In this document: piece after piece, positions 1 to 12,835 of the stretch
Layout: every line of letters starts with the position of its first letter
Position numbering within the stretch: the first letter of the stretch is position 1
Source of the DNA: Xiphophorus maculatus
Taxonomy: Eukaryota; Chordata; Actinopteri; Cyprinodontiformes; Poeciliidae
Reading direction: 5' to 3'
DNA length: 64,000 nucleotides
Assembly (NCBI RefSeq): GCF_002775205.1
Contig: NC_036447.1
Coordinates: 33,185,245 to 33,249,244, forward strand
Program-made: the position numbers and the translations under genes
The notes under the pieces: model-generated
Seen by the model: only the letters and a program-made list of their open reading frames with translations
What the model was told of the DNA's origin: nothing
Database searches by the model: none

Positions 1-3000
1 CAAGGAACTACAAGGAGGAGGAAGTGGCTCAGAGCCTCCTCAGAGTCCCACTTCCCCTCCTTCCAGCCCAGGAGGAAGCAGTGCCTCAGAGTCACGCAGG
101 GAGGCAAGGAAACTGAGGGAGGGGACCCCTAGCCCGCTGGCCAAAGCTCGCCCAGGTCTCACTTCTTCACAAACGCCTCCCCACACACCAAACCAGACAC
201 CCCCACAAACCCCTCCACATGCCCGCACCCAGCAGGCCTCCCCTAGGGCTCGGCCAAGACCGTCCACCCAGACATCCGCTGTCGATCCATTGGTACCGCT
301 GTTGCGACTGCCCTGTGAGGAGGAGGAACGACGGAGGACTCACAGCCTCATTGGCTCAGATTTGGACTCCCGATACGCCACCGTGTGCCGAAGCAGCTCC
401 ACTCATACTGCTGCGCCTAATGATGTTACCGTTAACCGCAGCCAGTCATCCGTTACCCTCCGTCCCCGTCGGAAAGGCCGGCCTCCTACGCCACCTAAAC
501 GCTCCTGTTCTTCCATCACCGGCGGCGACGGGGACAGTGAAGGACAGGGTTTGGGGCTTTTGGGTCTGCCAACCTATCGAGAGAGGCGAGCCAGTGACTG
601 TGGCAGCTTGGGAGCAGCGTTAAGAGCTCAGGACTCTGCTGGCCTTCAGCGATCAGAGGGGGCTTCTGGGAGTGTCCGCAGTCTCGCAGCCATGTTGGAA
701 ACATCAATGGTGCCAAGAAATGTGGGAAGTGGCACCAACTTCCTACAGGTGAGTCTGTGAAAACTTGGAATTTTACACTTTCAACCTAATGCGAGAAGTT
801 TTAGTAACAGCCTTGTGACTTTTAGGCGAGTCCTCCTCTGCTCCGTCGCCAGGCTGGAGCTGGAGGTTTGGGAGCATCTGAGGATGATGTTGCAAACCGG
901 CGCAGGACCATCAGTGGACTTGAAAATCTTCCTGATGAGACTCCTGACCAGTTACCTCAACAACCTGTCAAGCGACGTCCAGAACCTCGACCTCGCTCCA
1001 TCGTGGCCACCTCAGCCTCTGAGATCACAGATACAACAGCTACGCTCAGGAGGAAACCACGTCCTCCAACTACAGAATCTGAAGCCCTCACATCAACAGC
1101 TGCCAATGTAATAACCATGATAACTGGCTCAGAAACGATATGCAGATCACGCACAACAGAGCAAACGGAATCTGTTACTCAGAGCAATAATCAATCAAAT
1201 TCTCCTGAGGGGACAAAGAAAAACGTGGGCGAGCCAAAGCAGAACGGGGGTGTAGTGCTGAGGCGGAGGCCAGTGTCTGAGGCCTCTGAGAGGACGGAGG
1301 CCGGCAGCGAGACCTGTGAGTGGATGGAAGCCAGGAAGTCTCTGAAGCCACCGGTCTCACCCAAGCCTTCTACAGTCTCCCTGAAAAAGACCCAGACAGA
1401 CCCACCTACTCCGACTCGAAGAGTCCCCATACCAGGACCAGATAATGCTGAGCCAGCACAGAGTCCAGGTAAGAACCCACAAATACAACTCTGTGCAAAA
1501 GTTTTAAATTGCCTCAATTTTCTTTTCAACTCTGTTGAGTTAAACCTTCATGTTATCTTTTTAAGTGGTCTTGATCAACACTTGCCTGGCTAAGAGGCTA
1601 TTACACCAGCTCTGTTTAGTCTGCTTTAATCAAACTTTCATTTGCCTAGAAAGTCTGCTTCATTTTAGGCAGTGTGAATGTGCAACCATACTGTAATGCA
1701 GACCAAAAAAGCAAACTACCACCTACAAACGTAAGTCTTGGTTTGGTTGAAGTGAACTCTAGAAAGGTTCAAATACATATGTGAACACCAAGCCGCTCCA
1801 AAAGCAGGAAGTACACATAGCACAAGGCATTTTTGGTACACACAACTGAAACCAATGCACAAGTCTTAGCACGTACTGGAAAAATGGCTCGTGGTTTTTT
1901 GCAAAAGACAAAAGAGAAACCCCACAACCCCTAAACTCTGGTGCCACTCTGTTTTTGCTTACATTTTCTGAAGAAGGAAGTATTTATGTACATGGAAATT
2001 GAGCTCAATGTCTTCTTCAAGGGTTTTTAAGATTTTTCCTTCAGTGATTCTTGGTACAGCGCCATCACAGGTGAGGGTGGGGAACAGGTTGGTCAAAGGT
2101 TTGATTAGTTGGCACAGTGCATTGTGAATCCAAACTGCGGCAGCTGAAAATGTAGCAAATGTTGAAACTTGGTCTCTAATCAAACCAAATCTAGGTGTGA
2201 AAACATCTTTCAATGTTTATCTTTGGATTCCTGTTAGTTGTTTAGTCATTTCTGTTCAGCATCCAACAGGTAAGAAATGAGATTTCATTGAAATATTTAT
2301 TGTCAAAGTTAAGTTGGTCTTAGAAAGATTTGATTCATTACTGTCAGCTTGTAATTTCCCTGCTGGGATGAATAAAGTACTTCTATTCTATTCTATTCTA
2401 TTCTATTCTATTCTATTCTATTCTATTCTATTCTTACTTTGTTTGACAAGGGAAGTCTTAGATATTATTTTTCCCAGGTGTGAAAGTGAGGGCTAGCAGT
2501 TTGACAGCTTAAATATGAAGATATTATGTCACACTCTACTCACAATGGATCTCTGGAGTATCTCAAGACGATCTACGATAATATCAATATCAAAGTAACC
2601 TTAAAATGATGCAGCCCTCTTTTGCAATAACAGAGGAGAACAAAAGATTGTTATATACAGTAAAGATTAGACAAACTGATGCCAAACATTTTTTGTTGTT
2701 GTTGTTGTTTTGGGTATATTATATTTTACATTGAATATATAAAATATATGAATGTTAAAGATATAATATTGATATTCTTTAGATATAAGCAAAATAAACC
2801 AAAACAGCATTTGTTAATTTGAATGATTAGTTACCAATTTGAGGTCTGTTTTATCTATTAGTATTCAGGGTTGCAAAGGAACTTTTCCACTGTTGGAGTG
2901 CAATAGCTGTAAGGCTGAATATATATTTATATACAGTACAGACCAAAAGTTTGGACACACCTTCTAATTCAATGGCTTTTCTTTATTTTCATGACTATTT

Positions 3001-5589
3001 ATAAGGCAAGAAATCCCACTTATTAACCTGACAGGGCAGGTTGACCTATGAAGTGAAAACCATTTCAGGTGACGACCTCTTGAAGCTCATCAAGAAAATG
3101 CAGAGTGTGTGCAAAGCAGTAATCACAGCAAAAGGTTGCTACTTTGAAGAAACTAGAATATAAGGGCTATTTTCAGTTGTTTTACACTTTTTTGTTTAGT
3201 GCATATTTCCACATGTGTTATTCATAGTTTTGATGCCTTCAGTGTGAATCTACAATGTCAATAGTCATGAAAATAAAGGAAAGTCATTGAATTAAAAGGT
3301 GTGTCCAAACTTTTTGTTGTACTGTATGTCTGATATACTGTATATTCATGGCTTATACAAAAAGCGTGACTGAATGAACTTTGTGTCATGTGAGATTCCA
3401 CCTTAAACAGTATAACTGAAAATATGTCTTTCAAAGCACATGGACTTATGGGAATAAATGTTGAAAGACTTCAAGAAAGCGAGTACAACTAATGTGTAAG
3501 GCCACTTAAAAATACTTAAAACTTTGGCTGCTTGAATTGATTTAAATTGATTACATTTATTTTGCATATTCATCTGTCATTTCTCTGTGACCAGAGCCAA
3601 AGCGTGTCCCTCCTCCTGTATCACCAAAACCCCGTGGGCCACCAACGGCTCCCAAACCAGGAAAAGCAGCAGTACCTTCAGCTGCGGCGAGCCCCAGCCC
3701 TGCCTCTACCAGTCCAGCTGCTACTAGTCCCACTCCGGCCCCCAGACCCTTCTCTCCTCCGGCTGCTGCTCCACTCCCAGCTCCTGACACCCCTTCTGCT
3801 CCCTCTCTTTCTCCGGGACTCCCTCTCACATCCATCTCTCCGGCCCAGAGTCCTTCTACTTCGTCACCACACCCAGTTAAACCTCCCCGCTCCTCCATCG
3901 TCAGCCTCTCCATTGACCTGCTGGGAGGACGGGAGGCAGAGGAGGAAGAGGAGAGGATAAGAAAGGAAGAGGAAAGGATGAGAGAGGGGGAGCATCAGAG
4001 GGAAACAGAACAGGAGGAGGAGAAGAAGAAAAGGTCAGAGGATGAAAACTTGAAGGAGATGGAAAGGAGGCCTTTGAGGAGAGAGAAAGCAAAAGAGGAG
4101 AGTCAAGAAGAAGGAGGAGAGCAAGAAAGGATGATTCAGCATCGTTTGGAGGAGACCAGTACCTCCTTGGCTGCAGCTCTGCACACTGTAGAGCATAAAA
4201 TAAAAGAGGAGGACAGACCGAATGAGTGAGTATTCATGAATAAAGACCTTCAGAGGGGTGCATGTTAGCGTCAGTGTTAACTTTAATTGTCATATAAGTT
4301 ATGTGAGATGAATAACTTTACAAACCAACAGCTGTTGCAACAACATCCCTGCACACATGATGCTAACCTCACAAGGAATGGCCTACATGTAAGGTCATGC
4401 ATTGCTGACCTTGGGTTGAGTTTTTTACTCGACCCAACCTGAGTGTGTCCTAGACCCGTTACTGCTTTTGTTTTTAGATCACCATTTGAGTAAACAGTGT
4501 AACTTGTCCCATTTTTAGATTTCACTTAATGTCTTCCAGCTCCGCTTGTTGTAGCTGCAGTGTAAATCTTCTGGGACGTGTGATTGATAGGATCTTTTTT
4601 CCACTGCAGCTGAGTTTGTTCCTGTCAGTTTAACTTCTGTTCTTTTCTTACTATCCTGAATTCAGACTACAATCAGTAGATTAACACAATCAAGTATTCT
4701 CATTTGGTTTCTCTGCAGGCCTATTAAATGTGCCACTGGGCATATTCTGACGAAATATTGTGACAATATTTTGTGATATTACTGTTATAACAATAAAAGT
4801 GACAATAATAACTATATGTAACTTATTTTCTGTGACTGTGTCACAACAACTAGAGCCAAAAATAACAATGTTGAAAGATATTTCCATTTGTAATGCGCTT
4901 CAATATGACACCAATCACAAAACAGTGTGTTAGTATCATGAAACTGCACAGTAACTTTATTTTCATATTTCTTGATGCTTCTACTGAAGAAACAGTGGAG
5001 AAAACAGTACAAGTAACAATCCCAGCAGTCAGGACAATTTGGGAGAATTTTAAACATTAAATGGAATTTATTGTGACAACATTAAATCAAAATTGTTATC
5101 ATAAGAAATTCATCGCAATAAATGCTAAATGATACAATAAATTCCCACCCCTACTATCAAGTAAATAATTCTGTCCCAACCCGGCCTGCGTTTTGGTTTA
5201 GGTTGGGCTTGGGCCATGATTCTAATCTCTACTGGGTAAAAAGTCTCTTTATCTGTCATTGAAATTTATTTGGTTTTGGTGTACCAGCTCAGACTTACTG
5301 CACAGACTCAGGAAGTATTTTATCTATCCTACAGTTAAAGTCTGATCACTGTAGAAAATATCTGAATGAATTTAATATGAACATACAAGCACTGAAAACG
5401 CTGGAAATTTTACTTTAGGAAAAAATGAAATTGTGCTGGAGCTTTTATTCCTGGTATTAATGTTGGAGCCTTATACATTTTTCCCATCTTAATTCTGTTT
5501 CCAGCAAAAAAGCAACAGTCTCCATCCTGGATGACATCGGCAGTATGTTTGACGACTTGGCAGACCAGCTGGATGCAATGCTGGACTGA
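1..5589 (+). CDS. caskin1: caskin (probably caskin1), 3' four coding exons, partial
   Basis: Coding exons are 1-748 (frame from base 2), 826-1468, 3595-4225 and 5505-5589, with stop TGA at 5587-5589. All junctions are GT-AG and phases match (0, 1, 2). Caskins are neuronal scaffolds with N-terminal ankyrin repeats, an SH3 domain and tandem SAM domains that bind CASK; those parts lie left of the window. Seen here is the long proline/serine-rich tail (repeated TPP and SPKP motifs), a Glu/Arg-rich likely helical stretch near 3,930-4,200, and the conserved end [19 protein letters not shown], diagnostic of caskin1/2. I choose caskin1 over caskin2 because the neighbours gng13 and chtf18 map with CASKIN1 to human 16p13.3; the tail alone does not separate the paralogs. 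Family membership is near certain, the paralog choice less so. Confidence 0.9.
2350..2434 (+). repeat. LINE 3' tail with (TTCTA)n microsatellite
   Basis: A short consensus ending in GGGATGAATAAAGTACTTC followed by eleven TTCTA units (2381-2434). The same tail occurs at 28,770-28,818 and 50,440-50,497, so it is the 3' end of one non-LTR retrotransposon family (Rex1/Babar-like by the linked endonuclease at 28 kb). This copy keeps only the extreme 3' end. It lies in the caskin intron at 1469-3594. Confidence 0.65.
2934..3324 (+). mobile_element. Internally deleted Tc1/mariner element
   Basis: The 391-bp element has inverted ends: the left begins CAGTACAGACCAAAAGTTTG and the right end reads nearly the same on the minus strand. 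It is flanked by the TA dinucleotide typical of Tc1/mariner. Inside, about 3,050-3,165 encodes on the plus strand a remnant of the transposase C-terminus ([11 protein letters not shown]...AVITAKG). The DDE core is missing, so it is non-autonomous. It lies in a caskin intron. Confidence 0.85.
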
Positions 5590-7170
5590 ACTCCCATCCA
5601 CATGCTTCTTCCAACAAAGTCCTCCCTTCTGTCCCCCTCATTGTGTGTAGGTGTACAATGAAAAGTCTTTCCCAAGGCTAAATGCTGGTGTGCAAATTTT
5701 TTTGTAAGAGCTTCCCGAGTATCCTCATGCAGATACCAAGGAGTGGGAGAGCTGTTTGTTGCTCCTTCTCTTGCTGCAAGGACAATGCTCCCACACAACC
5801 TCTGACCTCTGCAGCCCACATGACGATGCCTCCGCCCAGCCCCAGATGGCTGCGTGGACCGAGAAGCACAATCTTTTTGCGTATCCTTTTATCTGATAAG
5901 CATATTGCTTGCAAAATTAAGCACAGAAATAGTCTGACAGGCAGATTGATAACCTGATAGAAAACAGAGGGATTTTTTAAAAAAGCACACAGAAAGAAAA
6001 GCTGCTGTCCGAGTCCTCCAATCTGAAAACAGAATCCCTTTTTTCCAGATGAATTGTAGCCTCCTTCTGCTCTGTGTGAGTGGAGGACTCCTGCCCCGCG
6101 TGTCGTCTCTGTTCATGTTGTCGTCGGTGCCGTTATCGTTGGCTTTGTTGTTTCGAGTGTGTGTAGTCCCTGCTTATACGCTTGAGTCAGTTTTCCCACC
6201 TATTTTGATCAGACAAACTAAACATAAATTATAAGAAATGTCCATAAATTTATAAGAAATGCAAACAAGCACACACACACATTCATACACACAATGGTGG
6301 AACTTCCATTATTTTAAATATTGTTGCTGTTTATCTATCATGTGTGGAAGGATTGCTTGGAAATAATTCATGAGAAATACATGCAAATATGCACGCACCC
6401 CCACCCACTCACCCACACCCCTACACACACACTTATGTGGTATATCCCTGTGTGCTGCTGCAGTGAATGGTGTTTTCAGAAGATACTCCTATATTTCAAT
6501 GCTTTACATCGTACATACAGTAAAAAAAGACACATAGTTTATAGTAGACCTGGATATTTGAGCTGTTAGAGCTCCATCTACTGTTGGTTAGTGAAGTTGC
6601 CCTTATCTGACCTACTTCTTCTTTGAAACCTGTGTCTAATTAGGTAAATCTGCAAATCTCTGTGCCTTCGCAGTGTACTTTATATATTATTTTGTTTTTT
6701 GTTCTTCTTTCTGTCTACTATAATGTTTTTGATCTCTTTAAACCCTCTCTGTCTGGTTTGTTCGGAAGTAACTTCTCAGTTATTTGTGAGTCTTGTACCC
6801 CTGAAGTTTAATCCTCCATGTCTATAAGCTGTAATAAGTTGGCTCCACTCTTCAGTGATTTCCCCCAGACAACAGACCAACCACCAGTTTTCATCCCAAT
6901 GAAGAGTTCACTTGTATTTTTATGCTCTTTGAAAACAGAGATATATTTGAGAGACTGTTCTATGTGAATAATAATATTATTAATCATTATAACTATGATG
7001 GTGTTAAACATTGAATGGGCTGAGCTGATTTGAGCCTGTATATTACTGGTTGAGTTCTGATGTGTTGTGACAGCTGTTGTGTCATGGTTGGGTTCAGTTG
7101 GATGTTTCTGCTGTGACGATGCATTCCTGTACAGCTGTCATAAGAATAAATGTATAAATTATCCCTGATG
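5590..7170 (+). other. caskin 3' UTR with poly(A) signal
   Basis: About 1.55 kb of non-coding sequence follows the caskin stop. The best poly(A) signal, AATAAA, is at 7145-7150, so cleavage is expected near 7,165-7,175. It contains short CA-rich stretches at about 6,265-6,430. The end is an inference from the signal only. Confidence 0.6.
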
Positions 7171-8828
<1,658 letters not shown>

Positions 8829-9625
8829 CTTTCTTTTCGCAGCAACATGGAAAGAGAGCGGACCAGTTCCTACAAAGAGCTGTTGGTTTCTGAAGATTTA
8901 CTACTATATAGTTTTCCTTTCTGCCGTGGGTTACCGCAGTGTATCGACTGAAAACCGGTGAGTATTTTTCACGTGTTTAAGTTTCAAGTCAACGTGGTGT
9001 TGGCACGTGGCTGTCCTGCCAGAACGGCTCACACAATGTTATCATGATTGCTTTGAAATAATATCTTGTGGTTTCATTTACTTTTAAAATATGGGTTTTA
9101 GTGTTTGATATGAAACCCGGTCAACTTCGGTTTTCCTACTTTGATCAAGTTTGATAATGCATTAAATGGCCTAAATTCAATCGCTCTTTCTGTCTACACA
9201 ATTTAAACCTTAATCTCCACTGGTCAGGGTTTTGAAATGTGTAATCAATAGAACTCATTATGCATAAATGATTCTGTGTTTTGTCTCTTAGCTGCTTGCA
9301 TGCGTACAGCTGCACGCTTAAGACTGGCGACGGCCTTTTAATGTTACACATAACAGAAACCGAGGCCAACTCCTCCAGAAAGGTGAAGGTTGAACACCTG
9401 AAATAAGAGCCGAGCCGGAGGAAAAGGGGCATAAGAGAAGGTGCAGCACTTGGTGTCACCTCTAAGGTGAGCTGAGTGGAGCCCAGCGCTGGATGGTTTT
9501 TTGTAACAGCAGCTGCCGATTAAACTGAAAGTCACAACCTTGACATAATTATGAGTTTTACCAAGAAATCAATAAGAAGCGCCGTGAAAATGGTCGGTTC
9601 TGGCTGCAGTGTACACTCCTGATAC

Positions 9626-10126
9626 ACAGGGGGAACAGGTTTCTACAGGGGGAACAGGTTTCTACAGGGGGAACAGGTTTCTACAAGGGGAACAGGTTTC
9701 TACAAGGGGAACAGGTTTTCACAGGGGAAACAGGTTTCTACAGGGGGAGCAGGTTTCTACAAGGGGAACAGGTTTCTACAGGGGGAACAGGTTTCTACAG
9801 GGGGAACAGGTTTTCACAGGGGAAACAGGTTTCTACAGGGGGAGCAGGTTTCTACAGGGGGAACAGGTTTCTACAGGGGGAACAGGTTTCTACAGGGGGA
9901 ACAGGTTTTCACAGGGGGAACAGGTTTTCACAGGGGGAACAGGTTTCTACGGGGGGAACAGGTTTCTACAAGGGCAACAGGTTTTCACAGGGGGAACAGG
10001 TTTCCACAGGGGGGACAGGTTTCCACAGGGGGAACAGGTTTCTACAGGGGGAACAGGTTTCCACAGGGGGAACAGGTTTCCACGGAGGGAACAGGTTTCC
10101 ACAGGGGGAACAGGTTTCCACAGGAG
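9626..10126 (+). repeat. 19-bp minisatellite, about 26 units
   Basis: Tandem copies of a 19-bp unit, consensus CAGGTTTCTACAGGGGGAA, with variants such as TTTTCACAGGGG and TTTCCACAGGGG. It sits inside intron 1 of the snoRNA host gene. The unit has no stop in any plus-strand frame, which creates a spurious 195-residue open frame. Confidence 0.95.
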
Positions 10127-10759
10127 ACTGGAACTGGTAAATGGACCTGACTGGTGCACAGAGGGGAAAATGGGTGCACTACACAATAATAAATAGCAGA
10201 TTCCAGCATTTATATCAAAATCAGATGTCTTATCTGAATATATAAACATCAACAAATTAATTCAAAAGCATCTTGTGCAGCACAAAGTTCAGTTTTATAT
10301 GTTTTGTTTTACCATTAAATAAAAAGTAACTTTTGTTATTTAGTAAATGATCATTCTGAGTTGTACATCATGTCGTTTAAAAACGCTCTTTTCTCCAATT
10401 ATAACCCGTGGCTGGACTAAAATAGACAAAGTACTAAATGTCAAAAAGCATTTGTAATATTTTCTGCTGCCTCACATTATTGGGCTCTTGTCAGTATAAC
10501 TGATCTTATATTTTAAGTTTCTTTATAAATATGTTATTCTTAGTCAAGTTTTGTTTGAATTGTGTGACATTAGAAAATCTAGTTTGGTCTCGTTTCTGTT
10601 CACAGACTGAGGGATGAGGACGTAAAACAAATATCTCTGTGAACGTGGTCTAAACTGGATGAATTCAATCCAAGGATGATGGTATAATCCCAGGATTTAA
10701 TCTGCTGTGGATCAGCTGGTGAGTCTGGTGTTCATAAAAACGCCGTCATGGCCGCTTTC

Positions 10760-10847
10760 AGCCTGTGATGACAAAATGAACTCATTTTTCTGACACCTAC
10801 TATGAGAGCCTAACCACAGCTCCTGATTCTGACTTTATTCTGAGGCT
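10760..10847 (+). ncRNA. C/D-box snoRNA, copy 1
   Basis: The 88-nt unit has a terminal stem AGCC/GGCT, box C GTGATGA (10765-10771), box D' CTGA (10790-10793), a C'-like TATGAGA (10801-10807) and box D CTGA (10840-10843). It lies in a GT-AG intron (10719-10913). The central part is shared with copy 2 237 bp downstream, while the bases just upstream of D' differ. It is a 2'-O-methylation guide by class. Identity with SNORD60 is suggested by synteny only. Confidence 0.75.
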
Positions 10848-10997
10848 AGCTTATTAGTGCATTACTTCACTGAGCTGTCACTGTGACATAACTTTGAACA
10901 AATGTTTTTACAGGTGAAAATGGGAGTGAAAACTGATGTCTGGATGAAGATGGGTTAGAGAGAGGTTGGTTCATTTGCTGCTGATTGAAACATTTAA

Positions 10998-11085
10998 AGC
11001 CAATGATGACAGAACAAGTTAACTTTTCTGACACCTACTATGAGAGCTGAACCACAGCTCCTGATTCTAACTTGATTCTGAGGCT
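10998..11085 (+). ncRNA. C/D-box snoRNA, copy 2
   Basis: It has the same 88-nt architecture: stem AGCC/GGCT, box C ATGATGA (11003-11009), D' CTGA (11028-11031), C'-like ATGAGA and D CTGA (11078-11081). All boxes are intact although the linker bases diverge from copy 1. Box conservation against a diverged background argues for two functional RNAs produced by duplication of an intron-exon unit. Confidence 0.75.
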
Positions 11086-12085
11086 GCTGGTCTATTTCTT
11101 CACTATTTTATACAGATTGTTTTAATTTTAACAGACTTTTGTTCCCCATTAATAGCTTGAAAGCCAGCGCAGAAGACCACCGCTCATTCTGGGACTCCCT
11201 TTTATGGTAAACTCTGAAGCTGCATGGAATCAGCAAAGCTAATTCTTGTGAGTGGGGATGAGTTGGGCTGTGATCAGAAGTTCTATTATCAACTTATCCA
11301 CTTTATAGCTATATTTATACATTTTTCTAGATGGCTCTAGTGAGATTTTTTTCAGAACTAGTGATAAATCTAGTGACTCTTTGAAGCTGTTGCAGCTCAG
11401 CTGCAACCTGTCTGTCCTGAGTGAGCAGAGAGTTCGGCCATTAGCCGCTATTAGCTTCTCCTGCTTCCTAACCTTAACCCCAAAATTCACACAGAAACAA
11501 AGATATAACCCTAAATAACCTATGTACACCGTTTTATCAGCAAAAAAGATGATTTGTGGGTTAGTTGTGCTTTAATCTCTTCTGCTCTCATCCTCATTAC
11601 AGTTCCGACTGAAATTTTATTTGTCTGCTATTGGAATGAAACGGTTTGCATTCAAATCTGATTCTAACAAGCTGATGAAACGAACCCATCGCATGCAGTC
11701 TGGAATGATCTGATCTGAAGAAGAACCTTTTTGTTCAGTTGTATTTGCTGAATAAACCACTGAACTTTGTATAAAATGCGTTGTGGATTTTTTTCTTAAT
11801 TTTAAAGTTTGCTTCTAGTGGGGCTTTATACATTTTCAACTTATTGATAAGTAAAAAGCTTGTTCTGAGTCTTGCAGGGGTCAATCAAAACTGAACTGTG
11901 AACAATTCTGTCAGTGTAAAAAAATATATATATACATTTTATATTTAGGCATTAAAGAGGGGCTAAGAATGAAACGGTGGAAAGTTATGCATTTTAATCT
12001 TAATGATGCTTTTGCCCCTTCAAACATCTGAGTAATGGGGAAAACCTTCCTCAGGTCCATGTCAGCCACTGGTAGATGAACTTTG

Positions 12086-12122
12086 TCTCATGCGAGAGGC
12101 ATTTCATGCCTCTCGCATGAGA
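12086..12122. repeat. Perfect 17-bp inverted repeat with 3-base loop
   Basis: Arms TCTCATGCGAGAGGCAT and ATGCCTCTCGCATGAGA flank the loop TTC. A third partial copy (ATTTCATGCGAGG) follows directly, next to the end of a SINE. The loop is too short for a typical miRNA precursor. Confidence 0.9.
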
Positions 12123-12400
12123 CATTTCATGCGAGGCGGGGTCACCCTGGACAGGTCGCCAGGCCATCACATGGCAACACACAGACAGATCAATTCTCTC
12201 TAAATTCTGCTTAGGTGCAGTTGTTTGTCCTGTCTAACAGTCATGTTTTTGGACTGTGGGAGGAAGCCGGAGTACCCGGAGAAGCTACGCATGCACAGGG
12301 AGAACATGGAAACTCCATGCAGAAAGAACCTGGTCCGGGAATCGAACCCAGAACCTTCTTGCAAGGCAACAGTGCTACCAACTGCACCACTGAGTAGCCT
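12123..12400 (-). mobile_element. tRNA-derived SINE (V-SINE-like), minus orientation
   Basis: Reading the minus strand, a tRNA-like head with a B box (GGTTCGATTCC) is followed by the conserved middle GCATGGAGTTTCCATGTTC and the phrase for TCCTCCCACAGTCCAAAAAC. The same family recurs on the plus strand at 37,277-38,384. It lies just upstream of the gng13 promoter. Confidence 0.8.
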
Positions 12401-12619
12401 TGAGTCAGTATTCATAAAAAAATGACTTAAGAATAAAGTATTAAAGCAACTATTTCTCATTCTCCTGGAGGTCTCAGGGAGCCTGTCCTGTATTACCAGC
12501 CTCATTAGAAGAGAAAAGGAAATTCCTGCTTGTTCTCCCTCCGGCTCGTCCTGATTTGCCTGACTTGCCAGCCGGGATTTGCATACAGGTGTCCTGAGCC
12601 CCGTTTGATAGTCAAATCA

Positions 12620-12835
12620 GGCAGCTCGTCTTTCTCACTCTCCGCGCTGCGCAGCCAGCATCCAGTCGCTGTGTGAGAGGAGCGCAGGGGAGTGCCGACC
12701 GACAAACACCTATTAGCCGCCTACGCCTCCTCTTCCCTCGCAGTAGCCGGAGAGAAGCCACTTTCAGCCGATACTGTCGCCGTTGAAGCCTGATCAGCGT
12801 CCTCCATCCACCGGTCCTCCCCGGCAGGCCGGAAG
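12620..12835 (+). other. gng13: gng13 5' UTR exon and promoter region
   Basis: A GC/CpG-rich block unlike its AT-rich surroundings ends GGAAG followed by GTAAGA, a good splice donor, at 12835. There is no ATG-led frame continuing into exon 2, whose CDS starts 10 nt after its acceptor, so this is a leader exon. An octamer-like ATTTGCAT sits at 12577-12584. The exact start is unknown. Confidence 0.55.

Larger units (their letters stand above)
8829..11775 (+). ncRNA. Candidate snoRNA host gene (SNHG-like), spliced, non-coding
   Basis: I infer a spliced transcript. Exon 1 starts at a 5'TOP-like tract CTTTCTTTTC (8829-8838) and ends at 8957 before GTGAGT. Exon 2 is 10606-10718, exon 3 starts at 10914 (end uncertain, about 10,953-10,964), exon 4 is 11135-11205, and the last exon starts at 11603. 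AATAAA lies at 11751-11756. The exons contain no sizeable conserved ORF. Two introns each contain one 88-nt C/D-box snoRNA ending 66 and 49 nt before the 3' splice site, as is usual for intronic snoRNAs. TOP-started, poorly coding hosts with one snoRNA per intron are the hallmark of SNHG genes. Human SNHG19 (host of SNORD60) lies near CASKIN1, so orthology is plausible but unproven. Exon limits are inferred from splice motifs only. Confidence 0.6.

Noticed and set aside
40..267. Minus-strand frame opposite caskin
   Set aside because: Shadow of the proline-rich caskin coding sequence.
9626..10126. CRISPR-like array
   Set aside because: No unique spacers; units are contiguous 19-bp tandem copies in a vertebrate genome.
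9609..10196. 195-residue repetitive open frame
   Set aside because: It is simply the 19-bp minisatellite, whose unit lacks stops; no start context, splice or conservation.
12086..12122. miRNA precursor
   Set aside because: The stem is only 17 bp and the loop three bases, too short for Drosha/Dicer processing.
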